Assembly (NCBI GenBank): GCA_904420025.1
Contig: CAJFTW010000034.1
Span: 1 to 32,106 of the forward strand
Source: Candidatus Pseudolachnospira avium
GTDB taxonomy: Bacteria > Bacillota > Clostridia > Lachnospirales > Lachnospiraceae
Direction: 5' to 3'
Length of the DNA stretch: 32,106 nucleotides
The notes under the pieces were generated by a model, which saw only the letters and a list, made by a program, of their open reading frames with translations, was not told the DNA's origin and did not search any database. The position numbers and the translations under genes are program-made. Shown here in pieces: positions 23,313 through 31,360 of this stretch (positions are counted from its first letter, which is position 1; each line of letters begins with the position of its first letter).

Positions 23313-24422
23313 ATGTATCAATCCATTATCCGGGACCCGGGAGGCGACGAGCTGATCCGCGTTCAGCCGGAGCTGTGCAGCAGCGCCTCCTCAGTGGTCA
23401 ACGGGAGTATTTTACTGGTCCCGCCGGGGACCGTGGCCTTTGTTGCCGTCAACGGGCAGCTCTCCCCGGCCTACGGGCCCGGCCGTCATACGATTTTCAC
23501 CGGCGTACATCCCTTCTTTGTCCGGCTCCGGAACATTCTGAAGCACGGGGATCCAGGGATTTCCGTTTCGGTCTTTTTCCTCTCCCCCCAGCGGTCCTGC
23601 CTGATCCGGCTGGGGACAGGGGAATTCCCCTTCCGAGAGCGCCGCTTTCAGCTGACCATGAAGGCCCTGGCATCCTGTGGGCTGGCTTTTTCCATTGGGG
23701 ATCCGCAGAAGGTGCTCCAAAAGCTGGTGGGAAGCTACCGGTCCGACTTCTCCCCGGAGGATCTGCAGCCGTGCCTGGAACAGCTGGTCCTGACCCCGGT
23801 CCGGGAAGCCCTCTCCCAGCAGATCCGCGCCTGGGAGGTGGCAGACTTTAACAGCCATCTGACGCAGATGGGAAACGCGGCCCAGGAAAGGATCCGGTCA
23901 GGGCTTTCCGAATATGGGATTCAGCTGGACCGGTTTGAACTGCTGGCCATTCATGTCCCGGACGCGGAAATGCAGCGGCTGTACCGCCTGGAGCAGGAAC
24001 ACGCAGACGGGAAAAACCGGACGGACCTGGAGCTGGACCACCTGCAGCGGATCTGGAAGGGAAAGCTGGAGCAGCGGACCTTCAGCGAAATGCTCACCGG
24101 AATCCCCTCCCGGGGCCAGGCGTCTTCCGCCGGGAACACCTCCGGCGGGGGCGGCGGGGAGGCATCCGCGCTGATGCATACCATGCTGCTGGCCCAGATG
24201 CTGCCGTCTCTGGGAAAGCCGCTCGCGGAGATGGCGCAGCGTGGGGACCTGTTCGGAGGGACGCCGCCCCACCCGGCGGAGAACGCCTCAACCCAGGGGA
24301 CGCCGCCGCCGATGCCGGGCCGGTATAAGCGCTGCCCGTCCTGCCGCGGGAATGTGCTGCGCTCCCAGGATGTCTGCCCCGTCTGCGGGTACCGGTTCCC
24401 GGGCCGAAACGGGGGAGGGTAA
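23313..24422 (+). CDS. SPFH/band-7-like protein with C-terminal zinc ribbon
   Basis: A 369-residue protein of the SPFH-like, 'virion core protein'-type family. The N-terminal strands (GSILLVPPGTVAFVAVNGQL, YGPGRHTIFT) are typical of proteins that form membrane-associated rings or scaffolds. A central helical SPFH segment follows, then charged coiled-coil helices (~225-270), a Gly-rich linker, and a C-terminal zinc ribbon CPSC...CPVCGYRF. No transmembrane helix is evident, so it probably associates peripherally. The start ATG 23313 follows AGGAGGGG. It may present substrates or anchor the neighbouring ClpP and conjugation proteins at the membrane. Confidence 0.8.
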   Translation: MYQSIIRDPGGDELIRVQPELCSSASSVVNGSILLVPPGTVAFVAVNGQLSPAYGPGRHTIFTGVHPFFVRLRNILKHGDPGISVSVFFLSPQRSCLIRLGTGEFPFRERRFQLTMKALASCGLAFSIGDPQKVLQKLVGSYRSDFSPEDLQPCLEQLVLTPVREALSQQIRAWEVADFNSHLTQMGNAAQERIRSGLSEYGIQLDRFELLAIHVPDAEMQRLYRLEQEHADGKNRTDLELDHLQRIWKGKLEQRTFSEMLTGIPSRGQASSAGNTSGGGGGEASALMHTMLLAQMLPSLGKPLAEMAQRGDLFGGTPPHPAENASTQGTPPPMPGRYKRCPSCRGNVLRSQDVCPVCGYRFPGRNGGG

Positions 24423-24486
24423 ACGCTCTCCGGATGGAACCGGATACGGTGGGCGGCACGGCCTATAGAGGAAAGGAGAGAGTTCC

Positions 24487-25104
24487 ATGGAAGGTGTGTG
24501 CAGCCGGTGCGGCTGTTCCCGTTTTCATTACAATCACCGCCGGATGCGGATGGAGTGCGATTCCTGCGGGGCACCCTGGTACGATGCCGGGCAGGAGCAG
24601 CAGCGGATGCAGTATGACCGGACCTACGCCCAGGCCATGGGCCATCTGACCGCCGGCAACTGGGACCGGGCCCTTTCCATGCTGAAGCCGCTGGCCGATT
24701 CCCACCCCACGGAAAAGCGGGTGTACCAGGCCATACTGCAGGCGGCAACCCAAAATTTTCAGGATTTCCGCATGGGAAACGCCAGCCGGAAAGCCGCTGC
24801 CCGTGATGCCTGGGACAAGCTGGCACGGCTCCGGGGCGTCAGCGGGGAAATGCTCCGGTACGGCAGGCAGCGCCGGGAGGAGCAGAACCGGCAAAAGGGA
24901 AAAATGTTCCGGTGGCTGTTGGCTGCTGCCGGCTGCGCCCTCCTGGCAGGGCTGTGCCTGGAAGCTATGTGCTACTCCACGGCCACCGTTCTGTCCGCTG
25001 GCTTTGCCGGCTGCCTGTTCCGGGTGTATACCCTGCATCCGGAGCAGCTGCTGGAACGGTGGCTGAACCCGGCGCCGGAGGACAAGGGAAATCCCTTCCG
25101 CTAG
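24487..25104 (+). CDS. Zinc-ribbon membrane protein
   Basis: A 205-residue protein with an N-terminal zinc ribbon (CSRCGCSRF ... CDSCGAPWY), a helical middle (~35-135) including HLTAGNWDRALSMLKPLADS, which looks like a TPR-type helix pair, and two closely spaced hydrophobic segments (~138-178) with a short turn, followed by a short cytoplasmic tail. AAAGGAGAG precedes ATG 24487. It follows the SPFH protein, which also carries a zinc ribbon, and precedes ClpP. It may be a membrane adaptor for substrate recognition. No family function is known to me. Confidence 0.72.
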   Translation: MEGVCSRCGCSRFHYNHRRMRMECDSCGAPWYDAGQEQQRMQYDRTYAQAMGHLTAGNWDRALSMLKPLADSHPTEKRVYQAILQAATQNFQDFRMGNASRKAAARDAWDKLARLRGVSGEMLRYGRQRREEQNRQKGKMFRWLLAAAGCALLAGLCLEAMCYSTATVLSAGFAGCLFRVYTLHPEQLLERWLNPAPEDKGNPFR

Positions 25105-25136
25105 GGAAATGGTACAAAAACAGGAGGATACACAGG

Positions 25137-25727
25137 ATGCTTTATCAGACAAAGAAAATTGTCAATCTCAATGGCCAGGATCTGCTGCTGGCGCTGCTGG
25201 ATGTGGACTTTGCGCACCGCACCATCTCCCTCACCGGCGTCATTGACCAGGATACGGCGACGGTTCTCAACGCTGCGCTCCGGTGCCTGGCCAGGGACTC
25301 GGAGGAGGAGATTACCCTCTATATCCAGAGCCCCGGCGGCTCTGTCTCCGCCGGCTTCAGCATCTATGACACCATTCAGTCCTTGCGGTGCGAGATCTGC
25401 ACGGTGGCCTGCGGCATGGCGGCCAGCATGGGAGCGTTTCTCCTGGCTGCCGCCGGCACCAGGGGAAAGCGCTGGTGCCAGCCCCACGCGGAGGTGCTGA
25501 TCCATCAGCCCCTGGGCGGGACCAGCGGGCAGGCAACGGACATCCGTATCCACGCGGAGCATATTCTGCGCATCCGGGGGAAGCTGAACCGGATTCTGGC
25601 GGACTGCACCGGCCAGCCGGAGGCGAAGATTGAGATGGATACCGAGCGGGACAAGATCCTGAGCGCGGAGGAAGCGCTGGAATATGGACTGGTGGACCAC
25701 ATCGGCGACCCTATTTCCGAATGGTAA
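25137..25727 (+). CDS. ClpP-like serine peptidase
   Basis: This is a 196-residue ClpP-family peptidase. The triad is intact: Ser97 in ACGMAASMGAFLL, His123 in VLIHQPLGG and Asp172 in TERDKILSAEEAL. The oxyanion-loop QSPGGSVSAG and the closing ALEYGLVD are typical. ClpP needs an AAA+ unfoldase to feed it; none of the ClpA/C/X type is present, and the next gene is a degenerate P-loop protein. It may therefore use the host Clp ATPase, the local protein, or act on peptides directly. RBS CAGGAGG at 25121 sets ATG 25137; an upstream in-frame start lies in the previous gene. The housekeeping clpP is presumably elsewhere, so this is an extra copy. Confidence 0.92.
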   Translation: MLYQTKKIVNLNGQDLLLALLDVDFAHRTISLTGVIDQDTATVLNAALRCLARDSEEEITLYIQSPGGSVSAGFSIYDTIQSLRCEICTVACGMAASMGAFLLAAAGTRGKRWCQPHAEVLIHQPLGGTSGQATDIRIHAEHILRIRGKLNRILADCTGQPEAKIEMDTERDKILSAEEALEYGLVDHIGDPISEW

Positions 25728-25741
25728 ACGGAGGTACAAGC

Positions 25742-26527
25742 ATGAAACAGAACCCAATCACAAGACCCATTGGCCTGGAGGCGGCCTGCGCGGAGATTGA
25801 GAGGGTATGCAGCCAGGCTCCTCTGTACAAGCGCTGCGGCCTCCGCCCGCCGCACCTGATCCTGCCTCTGGATTCCGGCTCCGGGCGGACCACCTTCCTG
25901 GAGTATATGGCAGACTCATTCCGGAAGGCGGGGGTGCTTCCCTTCCGCAGCGGCTTTGAGGACTATCTGGAGATCTCCCTGGACGGCACCCTTCCGCAGC
26001 TCCGGCAGGCCTTTGCCTCCATTGACGCAGCGGCGGTGTACACCAACCGGTACTCCAACATGGTGGCCCTGGACATCAGCCCCCTGGCCCAGCATCTGAG
26101 TGAGAGCCAGCTTCCGGAGTTTCTGAAAAACGCCAAGAGAATCTGCGAGGACGCCTGCGTGGTCTTTTTCGTCCGCTCGGAGCCCAGCCGGAATGAGGAG
26201 CGGCTGCTGGAGAAGCTGTGCGAGGCCGTGGATCACATCCAGCGCCTGGCGGTGGAGCCTTACCGGCAGGAGGAACTGTGCCGGATCCTGGAGAAGGTAC
26301 TGGAGGACCGGGGGCTGGAAATCCGGCAGAGGGAGGCCTTCCGCCGGGCGCTGGCTGCATGGGCTTCGGAATTTGCCATCTCCTGCGTCAAGGAGGCGGT
26401 GGCCGCCGCGGAGAGCCTGATTCCCTTTGCGGATTTTTCCGGCTTTGTGCCGGTGGTGGACGCAGGCAGCCTGGAGGCCATGCTCCGCAGCAGACAGCGC
26501 GGCGCCAAACGGAGGGAAGGAAAATGA
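25742..26527 (+). CDS. AAA+-like protein with degenerate P-loop
   Basis: A 261-residue protein in the position of a small AAA+/STAND-type ATPase. The P-loop-like LPLDSGSGRTTFLEYM (41-56) has Arg49 where Lys is expected and Leu43 where the first Gly is expected, so ATP hydrolysis is doubtful. Later blocks (MVALDISPLAQHL, ACVVFFVRSEPSR, EPYRQEELCRILEKVLEDRG) match the order of Walker B, sensor and lid helices in ORC/Cdc6-like ATPases. ATG 25742 has GGAGGT upstream. Its stop overlaps the next start (ATGA), coupling it to the VirD4-like ATPase. It may regulate ClpP or the ATPase rather than hydrolyse ATP. Confidence 0.68.
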   Translation: MKQNPITRPIGLEAACAEIERVCSQAPLYKRCGLRPPHLILPLDSGSGRTTFLEYMADSFRKAGVLPFRSGFEDYLEISLDGTLPQLRQAFASIDAAAVYTNRYSNMVALDISPLAQHLSESQLPEFLKNAKRICEDACVVFFVRSEPSRNEERLLEKLCEAVDHIQRLAVEPYRQEELCRILEKVLEDRGLEIRQREAFRRALAAWASEFAISCVKEAVAAAESLIPFADFSGFVPVVDAGSLEAMLRSRQRGAKRREGK

Positions 26528-28050
26528 GCAGAAGCGAGCGTTGGAACACGATAAATGAAATCCGCCGGCGGTTCTGCGAGACCACAGACCCGGCCAGCGG
26601 CGCCGGCCCGGTGGTCTACGTGGAAAACGGCAAGAAGTATTCGGACGACGGGGAATCGCACATTGCGGTCATCGGCCGCACCGGCAAGGGGAAAAGCCAG
26701 TGCTGCAGCCTCCCCTATATGCGGGAAATCCTCCGGAAGGGGGAGAGCCTGATCATGCTGGATCCTAAGGGGGAGGGGTACAGGCGGAACGCCTGCTATA
26801 TTCCGGCGGGCTATCAGGTGTTCTGCGTAGATTTCCGCAATCCCCGCCGGAGCCCTACCAGATGGAATCCGCTGAGCACGCCTTACCGGCTGTTCCATTC
26901 CCCCCACCCGGACGACCATGATATTGCCAGCTCCATGGTCAGCGAGCTTTGGAATGGGGTCTATCTATACGATGGCCATTCCGACAAATTCTGGACCGAT
27001 TCCTCCGCCAACTATGCCAAAGGGCTTACCTACGGCCTGTTTGAGATGGCGCCGGAGGAGCAGGTGAACCTGGACAGCGTGGCGGTGATGATGGAACAAT
27101 CGGAGATCCGCTCCGGCCCGGCCAACCTGCTGAAGGCCTTCTATGACAGCCTGCCGCTGGATTCCCTGGCCAAGCGGAACCTGGCCACCTACGTGTCGGC
27201 CCCCAATGAAACCCGCGCCTCCATCCACAGCGTGGCGGCGTCGGGGCTGGAGGTATTCAGCCGCAGCCGGGGGCTGATGGAGATGCTCAGCGAGGATACG
27301 CTGAACATTCTGGAGATGGATGTGGAACGGCCCTTTGTCCTGATCATCATCACCCCGGATGAGACCGATGTCTACGATGCCCTCTCCGGCCTGCTGGTGT
27401 CCCAGGTCTCCCAGCATCTGATCCGGGTGGCCCAGGAAAAGGGCGGGAGGCTTCCCATCCGGGTCAACCTGATTCTGGAGGAGCTGGGCTCGGTGGGCCG
27501 GAGCATCCCCACCCTCCCCAACCTGATGGTGGCCAGCCGTAGCCGCAATATGCGGCTGATGCTGGTTCTCCAGAGTAACGCACAGCTGGTGGACGTTTAC
27601 GGCAAGAGCAAGGCGGAAACCATCCACTCCTGTATCGGCATCACCATTGGGTTTTCCACCAACAGCTGGGAAACCCTGACGGAGTGGGCCCAGCGCTGCG
27701 GCGACCGGCAGCTGGAGCACAATGGCCGGATTCTCAAGGAGCCGCTGATCACCGCCTCCCAGCTGGCGGCCATGCCCACCGGGACCGCCCTGGTCCTGGT
27801 GGACAGCCAGTACAAGTTCATTGCCCACCTTCCCTTCTACGATGAGATGTATGACAATTCCCATTGGGAAGCGCCTACCTGCCGCCCGGAACCGCCCAGA
27901 AGGCCGCGGAAGCCTCTGGATCTGGAAGCCCTGGTACGGGCCGCCCGGAAGAAGCAGTGGGCGGAGCCGTCACCGGAGTTTGACTCGCTGCTTTCCAAAA
28001 TCGATGCCAAGATTGCGGAGCTGGAGGCGAAGAAGGGCGCGGACCAATAG
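26524..28050 (+). CDS. VirD4/TraG-like ATPase, soluble, intact Walker A
   Basis: A 508-residue P-loop ATPase of the VirD4/TraG superfamily. Walker A is GRTGKGKS (51-58), followed by LIMLDPKGEGYRRNA (76-90), VDFRNPRRSPTRWNPL, and Walker B-like NLILEELGSVGRSIPTLP (315-332). RSRNMRLMLVLQSNAQL is the conserved coupling-protein helicase-like block. No membrane helices are predicted and no relaxase, channel or mating gene is nearby, so a DNA-transfer role is unlikely. A DNA- or protein-translocating motor for the local system fits better. It starts within the previous gene's stop (ATGA). It shares architecture with 12879-14591, whose P-loop is damaged; the two may form a mixed hexamer. Confidence 0.9.
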   Translation: MSRSERWNTINEIRRRFCETTDPASGAGPVVYVENGKKYSDDGESHIAVIGRTGKGKSQCCSLPYMREILRKGESLIMLDPKGEGYRRNACYIPAGYQVFCVDFRNPRRSPTRWNPLSTPYRLFHSPHPDDHDIASSMVSELWNGVYLYDGHSDKFWTDSSANYAKGLTYGLFEMAPEEQVNLDSVAVMMEQSEIRSGPANLLKAFYDSLPLDSLAKRNLATYVSAPNETRASIHSVAASGLEVFSRSRGLMEMLSEDTLNILEMDVERPFVLIIITPDETDVYDALSGLLVSQVSQHLIRVAQEKGGRLPIRVNLILEELGSVGRSIPTLPNLMVASRSRNMRLMLVLQSNAQLVDVYGKSKAETIHSCIGITIGFSTNSWETLTEWAQRCGDRQLEHNGRILKEPLITASQLAAMPTGTALVLVDSQYKFIAHLPFYDEMYDNSHWEAPTCRPEPPRRPRKPLDLEALVRAARKKQWAEPSPEFDSLLSKIDAKIAELEAKKGADQ

Positions 28051-28127
28051 GCCCGGCGGAAACCAGCGAACTTAGATAAGCACCCCGGCATATTTTAATA
28101 GTAAATCTCTTGACGGGGTGCCTATTT

Positions 28128-28754
28128 GTGAAAACCTTTCCCCAACCCTTGACCGCACAGGAAGAAAAATATTATGTGGAGCTTCTGGAGAAGGGGGACC
28201 GGGCAGCGCGGGACATCCTCATCGAGAGAAATCTCCGGCTGGTGGCGCATCTGGTGAAGAAGTACAGCCAAAATGAGCGGGAGGCGGAGGATTTTATCTC
28301 CATCGGCACCGTAGGCCTGATCAAGGCGGTGGACACCTTTCGGGCCGGCAAGGGCAACCGGCTGAGCACGTACGCAGCGAAATGTATCGAAAACGAAGTT
28401 CTCATGACGCTGCGGTCAGAACGAAAATACCGGCGGGAAGTGTCCCTTTTTGAGCCCATCGGCACGGACAAAGAGGGGAATGAGATCCATCTGATGGACA
28501 TTATCGAAAGTGAGACGCAGGATATTGTAGGGGATTTATACCAGGAGGGGATGCTGAGGCGTCTCCGGAGCTCTGCGCCCGGAACCCTGACGCCCCGGGA
28601 GAGCAAGATCCTCCGGCTCCGGTACGGGCTGGACGGAGAGGGGACCGAGTTAACCCAGCGGGAAGTGGCAGCCCGGATGGGAATTAGCAGATCATATGTT
28701 TCCCGGATCGAAAAAAGAGCCCTCCAGAAGCTGAAAGCCTGTCTGGAGGGGTAA
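28128..28754 (+). CDS. sigK: Sporulation sigma factor SigK
   Basis: A 208-residue sigma-70 factor for late mother-cell gene expression in sporulation. It matches SigK closely: KTFPQPLTAQEEKYY, the region 2 block DILIERNLRLVAHLVKKYS and EDFISIGTVGLIKAVDTF, the VSLFEPIGTDKEGNEI linker, and region 4 with GISRSYVSRIEKRALQKLK. The start GTG 28128 with GGGGTG seven bases upstream is preferred; TTG 28110 has none. The protein begins directly at KTFPQPL with no inhibitory pro-sequence, as in several Clostridia, whereas Bacillus needs pro-SigK cleavage. Upstream lies an 8-bp inverted repeat (GCACCCCG ... CGGGGTGC, 28080-28121). It directly follows the accessory locus. Confidence 0.9.
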   Translation: MKTFPQPLTAQEEKYYVELLEKGDRAARDILIERNLRLVAHLVKKYSQNEREAEDFISIGTVGLIKAVDTFRAGKGNRLSTYAAKCIENEVLMTLRSERKYRREVSLFEPIGTDKEGNEIHLMDIIESETQDIVGDLYQEGMLRRLRSSAPGTLTPRESKILRLRYGLDGEGTELTQREVAARMGISRSYVSRIEKRALQKLKACLEG

Positions 28755-28767
28755 ACGCTAAACAACA

Positions 28768-28796
28768 GGCAGAGATTGGAAATCCCTATCTCTGCC
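28768..28796. terminator. Terminator-like hairpin after sigK
   Basis: GGCAGAGAT (28768-28776) pairs with ATCTCTGCC (28788-28796) around an 11-base loop, 14 bases past the sigK stop. Only a weak T content follows (CATCTTCTG), but TGTTGTTTAG follows on the other strand, so it may serve the minus-strand fragment as well. Confidence 0.6.
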
Positions 28797-28828
28797 CATC
28801 TTCTGTGAGCGGGCCACGCCGTGCAACC

Positions 28829-29050
28829 TCACTTTTGGTTCTCAAGGAATTTTTTGACATCCTCCCTGGTGATTTCAGCCAGGGACAGGGCCTCTTCTTC
28901 CGAAAAACCACGCTTCAGCATATTGCGGTAGATCTGAACGCCTTTCTCCTGTACACCCTCAGCGTACCCTTCGCGGCGGCCTTCCTGGCGGCCCTGCTGA
29001 CGGCCTTTTCTTAAGCCTTTTTCAATCAATCCGGTGCTTAAATTACACAT
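28829..29050 (-). pseudogene. Rpn/PD-(D/E)XK transposase-type C-terminal tail fragment
   Basis: A 73-residue protein: MCNLSTGLIEKGLRKGRQQG, a repeated Gly/Arg/Gln/Glu 'GRQEGRREG' helix, then SLAEITREDVKKFLEN. This is the characteristic tail of Rpn-type recombination-promoting nucleases and related clostridial putative transposases (PD-(D/E)XK), which normally run ~300 residues. The nuclease domain is absent, though GGGAGG sits eight bases before ATG 29050. It is either a remnant or a small stand-alone tail gene. Confidence in the family is moderate; activity is not expected. Confidence 0.6.
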
Positions 29051-29059
29051 ACGGCTCAC

Positions 29060-29289
29060 CTCCCTTTTTGGCGAAAGATAACGAATCTACATTACCCTGA
29101 TCGGCAGGAATCTTTTTTCCATTCTACCATTTTGCTGCTCTTTTAGAACACAAACACGGCCTCTGTATATTCGACATTCCGATTGTAAGCGGCAAGGAAA
29201 CACGCAGCAACACAGAGGCCCTGGCGGAATATGTGTGGACGGAGGCGGGAAAGCCTTGTATACTGAAGAAGGAGAGGAGGCTTGAAATT
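29060..29289. other. Intergenic region with an unassigned protein-like open frame
   Basis: The plus frame ending at 29289 is open from 29101 and reads protein-like (for example CIFDIPIVSGKETRSNTEAL, then AEYVWTEAGKP), but it has no start codon with a ribosome binding site and runs into the next gene. It also holds a 9-bp inverted repeat (GGCCTCTGT 29158-29166, ACAGAGGCC 29212-29220). It may be a gene remnant; I cannot assign it. Confidence 0.35.
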
Positions 29290-29787
29290 GTGTTAAAAAT
29301 CTGCGGACGTACCAGTAGAAAAGAAGTGATTTTTACATCCGATCCCTATATTCCGATTGATTTGAAGCTGGGGATTTGGAGTGAGCCGATCGAAAATACA
29401 GTATACTGGAGAACCGGGGACTTCAAGAAAAATTTGTTGGAAGTAGGAATTGGAAGCGGGAAGAAAGAGCTACGCTCGATCACACTGGTGGCCTGGGAGC
29501 GCAAAATCGTTGAGATAACCAGGCAGCCGGTTCCAAGTGGAGGGAAAAGGGAAGAGGGGTGCCCGATTTTCGAATTTGGGTATGCGGAAACCATGGTAGA
29601 TGAGAAGAGCCAGCTGAGGATTTTTTTAGGCGATCAGGCAATAAGCATTCTGTTTTCCGATCCACCAATCCATTCTATTATGAAAAACGAACGGGTCGAT
29701 TTTTTCATGAACCCACAAAAGGAATGGATTGGGATTTGTATACATATTGACGGCGGAATCGACAAGAAAAATTTTCTCTGCACGTAA
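29290..29787 (+). CDS. Hypothetical protein, AT-richer than neighbours
   Basis: A 165-residue protein I do not recognise. It looks beta-rich (VIFTSDPYIPIDLKLGIWS, NTVYWRTGDFKKNLLEVGIG, IWV-type strands, IGICIHIDGGID). The start GTG 29290 follows GGAGAGGAGG nine bases upstream; the open frame extends further upstream, but that part has no start or site. Its codon use is visibly more AT-rich than the 57%-plus GC genes around it, which together with the flanking transposase-like tail suggests acquisition by transfer. No signal peptide or membrane segment is seen. Confidence 0.55.
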   Translation: MLKICGRTSRKEVIFTSDPYIPIDLKLGIWSEPIENTVYWRTGDFKKNLLEVGIGSGKKELRSITLVAWERKIVEITRQPVPSGGKREEGCPIFEFGYAETMVDEKSQLRIFLGDQAISILFSDPPIHSIMKNERVDFFMNPQKEWIGICIHIDGGIDKKNFLCT

Positions 29788-29800
29788 GATGACAGCAGAA

Positions 29801-29827
29801 TAGCGTGCGGCAGCCTGCCGCACGCTA
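29801..29827. terminator. Strong 12-bp hairpin between convergent genes
   Basis: TAGCGTGCGGCA (29801-29812) pairs perfectly with TGCCGCACGCTA (29816-29827) around GCC. It separates the hypothetical gene from the convergent flotillin gene. There is no T-tract on either side, so it may be Rho-independent only weakly or may act as an RNA-end stabiliser. Confidence 0.6.
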
Positions 29828-29840
29828 CTGGATCCGTTGC

Positions 29841-31277
29841 TTAATTCTTTTCCGGCCCTTCCGTTTTTGCCTCCGTCTCGGCGGTTCCGTCAGCGGGCTG
29901 TACCACCACGACCGGGGCATTGTCCGAGGCCATTTTGCCGCCCAGGGCGCCCAGGATCAGGCTCTTGATGTCAATCCCCATGCCGGCGCTGATGCCTTCG
30001 GTGACCTGGGTGGTGCCGTTGACGATGTCAGACAGCAGCTTGGCGCTGTTCCCCTCCCCGTACATGGTGATCTTGTCAACCTTGCTGAGAGGTTCCGCCA
30101 CATTTTTGGCGATCTCCGGCAGCGCCTCCATGATCATTTCAATGACTGCGGCCTCACCGTATTTCTTCATGGCCTCGGCCTTCTTGTCAATTCCTTCCGC
30201 TTCTGCCAGGGCTTTCAGCCGGATGGCTTCCGCCTCCGCCTCGCCAACGGCCCGGATTCCTTCCGCTTCCCGCTGGCGCTCAATCATTTTGGCCTCCGCC
30301 TCCTTGGTGCGGCGGTACAGCTCTGCCTCTGCTTCCTGCTCGGCGGCATAGCGCTGGGCATCTGCCTTGGCGCGGATTTCCGCGTCCAGCGTCTGCTTGG
30401 CTACCTCCACTTCCCGGGCCCGCAGCTCAGCGGTGCGCTCGGTCCGGGCAATGTCCGCGTTGGCCGAAGCCACCTCTATGGTTTTACGCTGCTCCTGCTC
30501 CTGGATGGAGTAGGCAGCATCCGCCTCGGCCTTCTTGACGTCGGACTGCTGCTTCAGCTCCGCCTGGCGGATGGACAGAGAGGTTTGCTTTTCGGCAATT
30601 TCCATTTCCGACTGCACCTTGGCGTCGTTGGCCTCCTTGGCAGCCTGGGCCTGGGCAATGGCAATGTCCCGGTCTGCCTGGGCCTTGGCCACGGCGGCGC
30701 CCTTTTTGATCTGGGAAACATTGTCGATACCCAGATCCTCAATGACATTGTTCTGGTCGGAGAAGGACTGGACGTTGAAGGAAATCATCTCCAGGCCCAT
30801 CTTCCGCAGGTCCGGGATGGCGTTTTCCTGTACCTTTTCCCCGAAGGCTTTGCGGTCCGTGACCATTTCCTCCAGGCGCATCTGGCCCACAATCTCACGC
30901 ATGTTTCCTTCCAGGGTGTCCTGAACACGGCGGATAATCATATCCTCCCCTTCGTTCAGGAAAAACTTGGAGGCCAGGGACATCATTTCCTCGCTCTGGC
31001 CAATGCGGATCTTTACGGTGGCATCCACCTTCACGTTGATGTATTCGGCGTTGGGGACAAAGTCGGTTGTCTTCACATCCACCGAGAACATCTTCAGGGA
31101 AAGCTTATCCAGGCGCTCCAGGAATGGAATCCGGATTCCGGCCCGGCCGATCATAATCCGGGGCTTGCGGAAGCCGGAGATCATGTAGGCCGTATCCGGC
31201 GGAGCCTTCACATAGCCAATGAGCAGAAACAACACCAGCAGCACAACCGCTGCCGCTACACCAATCAGAATCCCCAT
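29841..31277 (-). CDS. floT: Flotillin (SPFH-domain membrane scaffold)
   Basis: A 478-residue flotillin-type protein forming membrane microdomain scaffolds. An N-terminal membrane segment (IGVAAAVVLLVLFLLIGYV) precedes the SPFH domain (YMISGFRKPRIMIGRAGIRI to ~residue 200). A long EA-rich coiled coil (~210-390, repeated KAEAE/EAEAI patterns) follows, then the flotillin tail (ALPEIAKNVAEPLSKVDKI) and an Asp/Gly-containing C-terminus. GGGAG precedes ATG 31277. It is transcribed away from the XRE gene, with a terminator for that gene between them. It is a second SPFH-fold protein in the window, alongside the zinc-ribbon SPFH protein of the accessory locus, but nothing shows the two interact. Confidence 0.93.
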   Translation of the reverse strand: MGILIGVAAAVVLLVLFLLIGYVKAPPDTAYMISGFRKPRIMIGRAGIRIPFLERLDKLSLKMFSVDVKTTDFVPNAEYINVKVDATVKIRIGQSEEMMSLASKFFLNEGEDMIIRRVQDTLEGNMREIVGQMRLEEMVTDRKAFGEKVQENAIPDLRKMGLEMISFNVQSFSDQNNVIEDLGIDNVSQIKKGAAVAKAQADRDIAIAQAQAAKEANDAKVQSEMEIAEKQTSLSIRQAELKQQSDVKKAEADAAYSIQEQEQRKTIEVASANADIARTERTAELRAREVEVAKQTLDAEIRAKADAQRYAAEQEAEAELYRRTKEAEAKMIERQREAEGIRAVGEAEAEAIRLKALAEAEGIDKKAEAMKKYGEAAVIEMIMEALPEIAKNVAEPLSKVDKITMYGEGNSAKLLSDIVNGTTQVTEGISAGMGIDIKSLILGALGGKMASDNAPVVVVQPADGTAETEAKTEGPEKN

Positions 31278-31360
31278 ACATTTCTCCCTTCATCGCATAT
31301 TTTGGGTTACGGGTCTATTGTATGGGAAAAGCAGGGGAAAGTAAAGCGTAGAATCTGCAA

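Noticed and set aside
28088-28116. SigE-type promoter for sigK
   Set aside because: GCATATT matches a SigE -35 but the bases 14 downstream do not match the SigE -10; not supported.
28110-28127. TTG start for SigK at 28110
   Set aside because: No ribosome binding site precedes it; GTG 28128 gives the usual KTFPxPL start of clostridial SigK.
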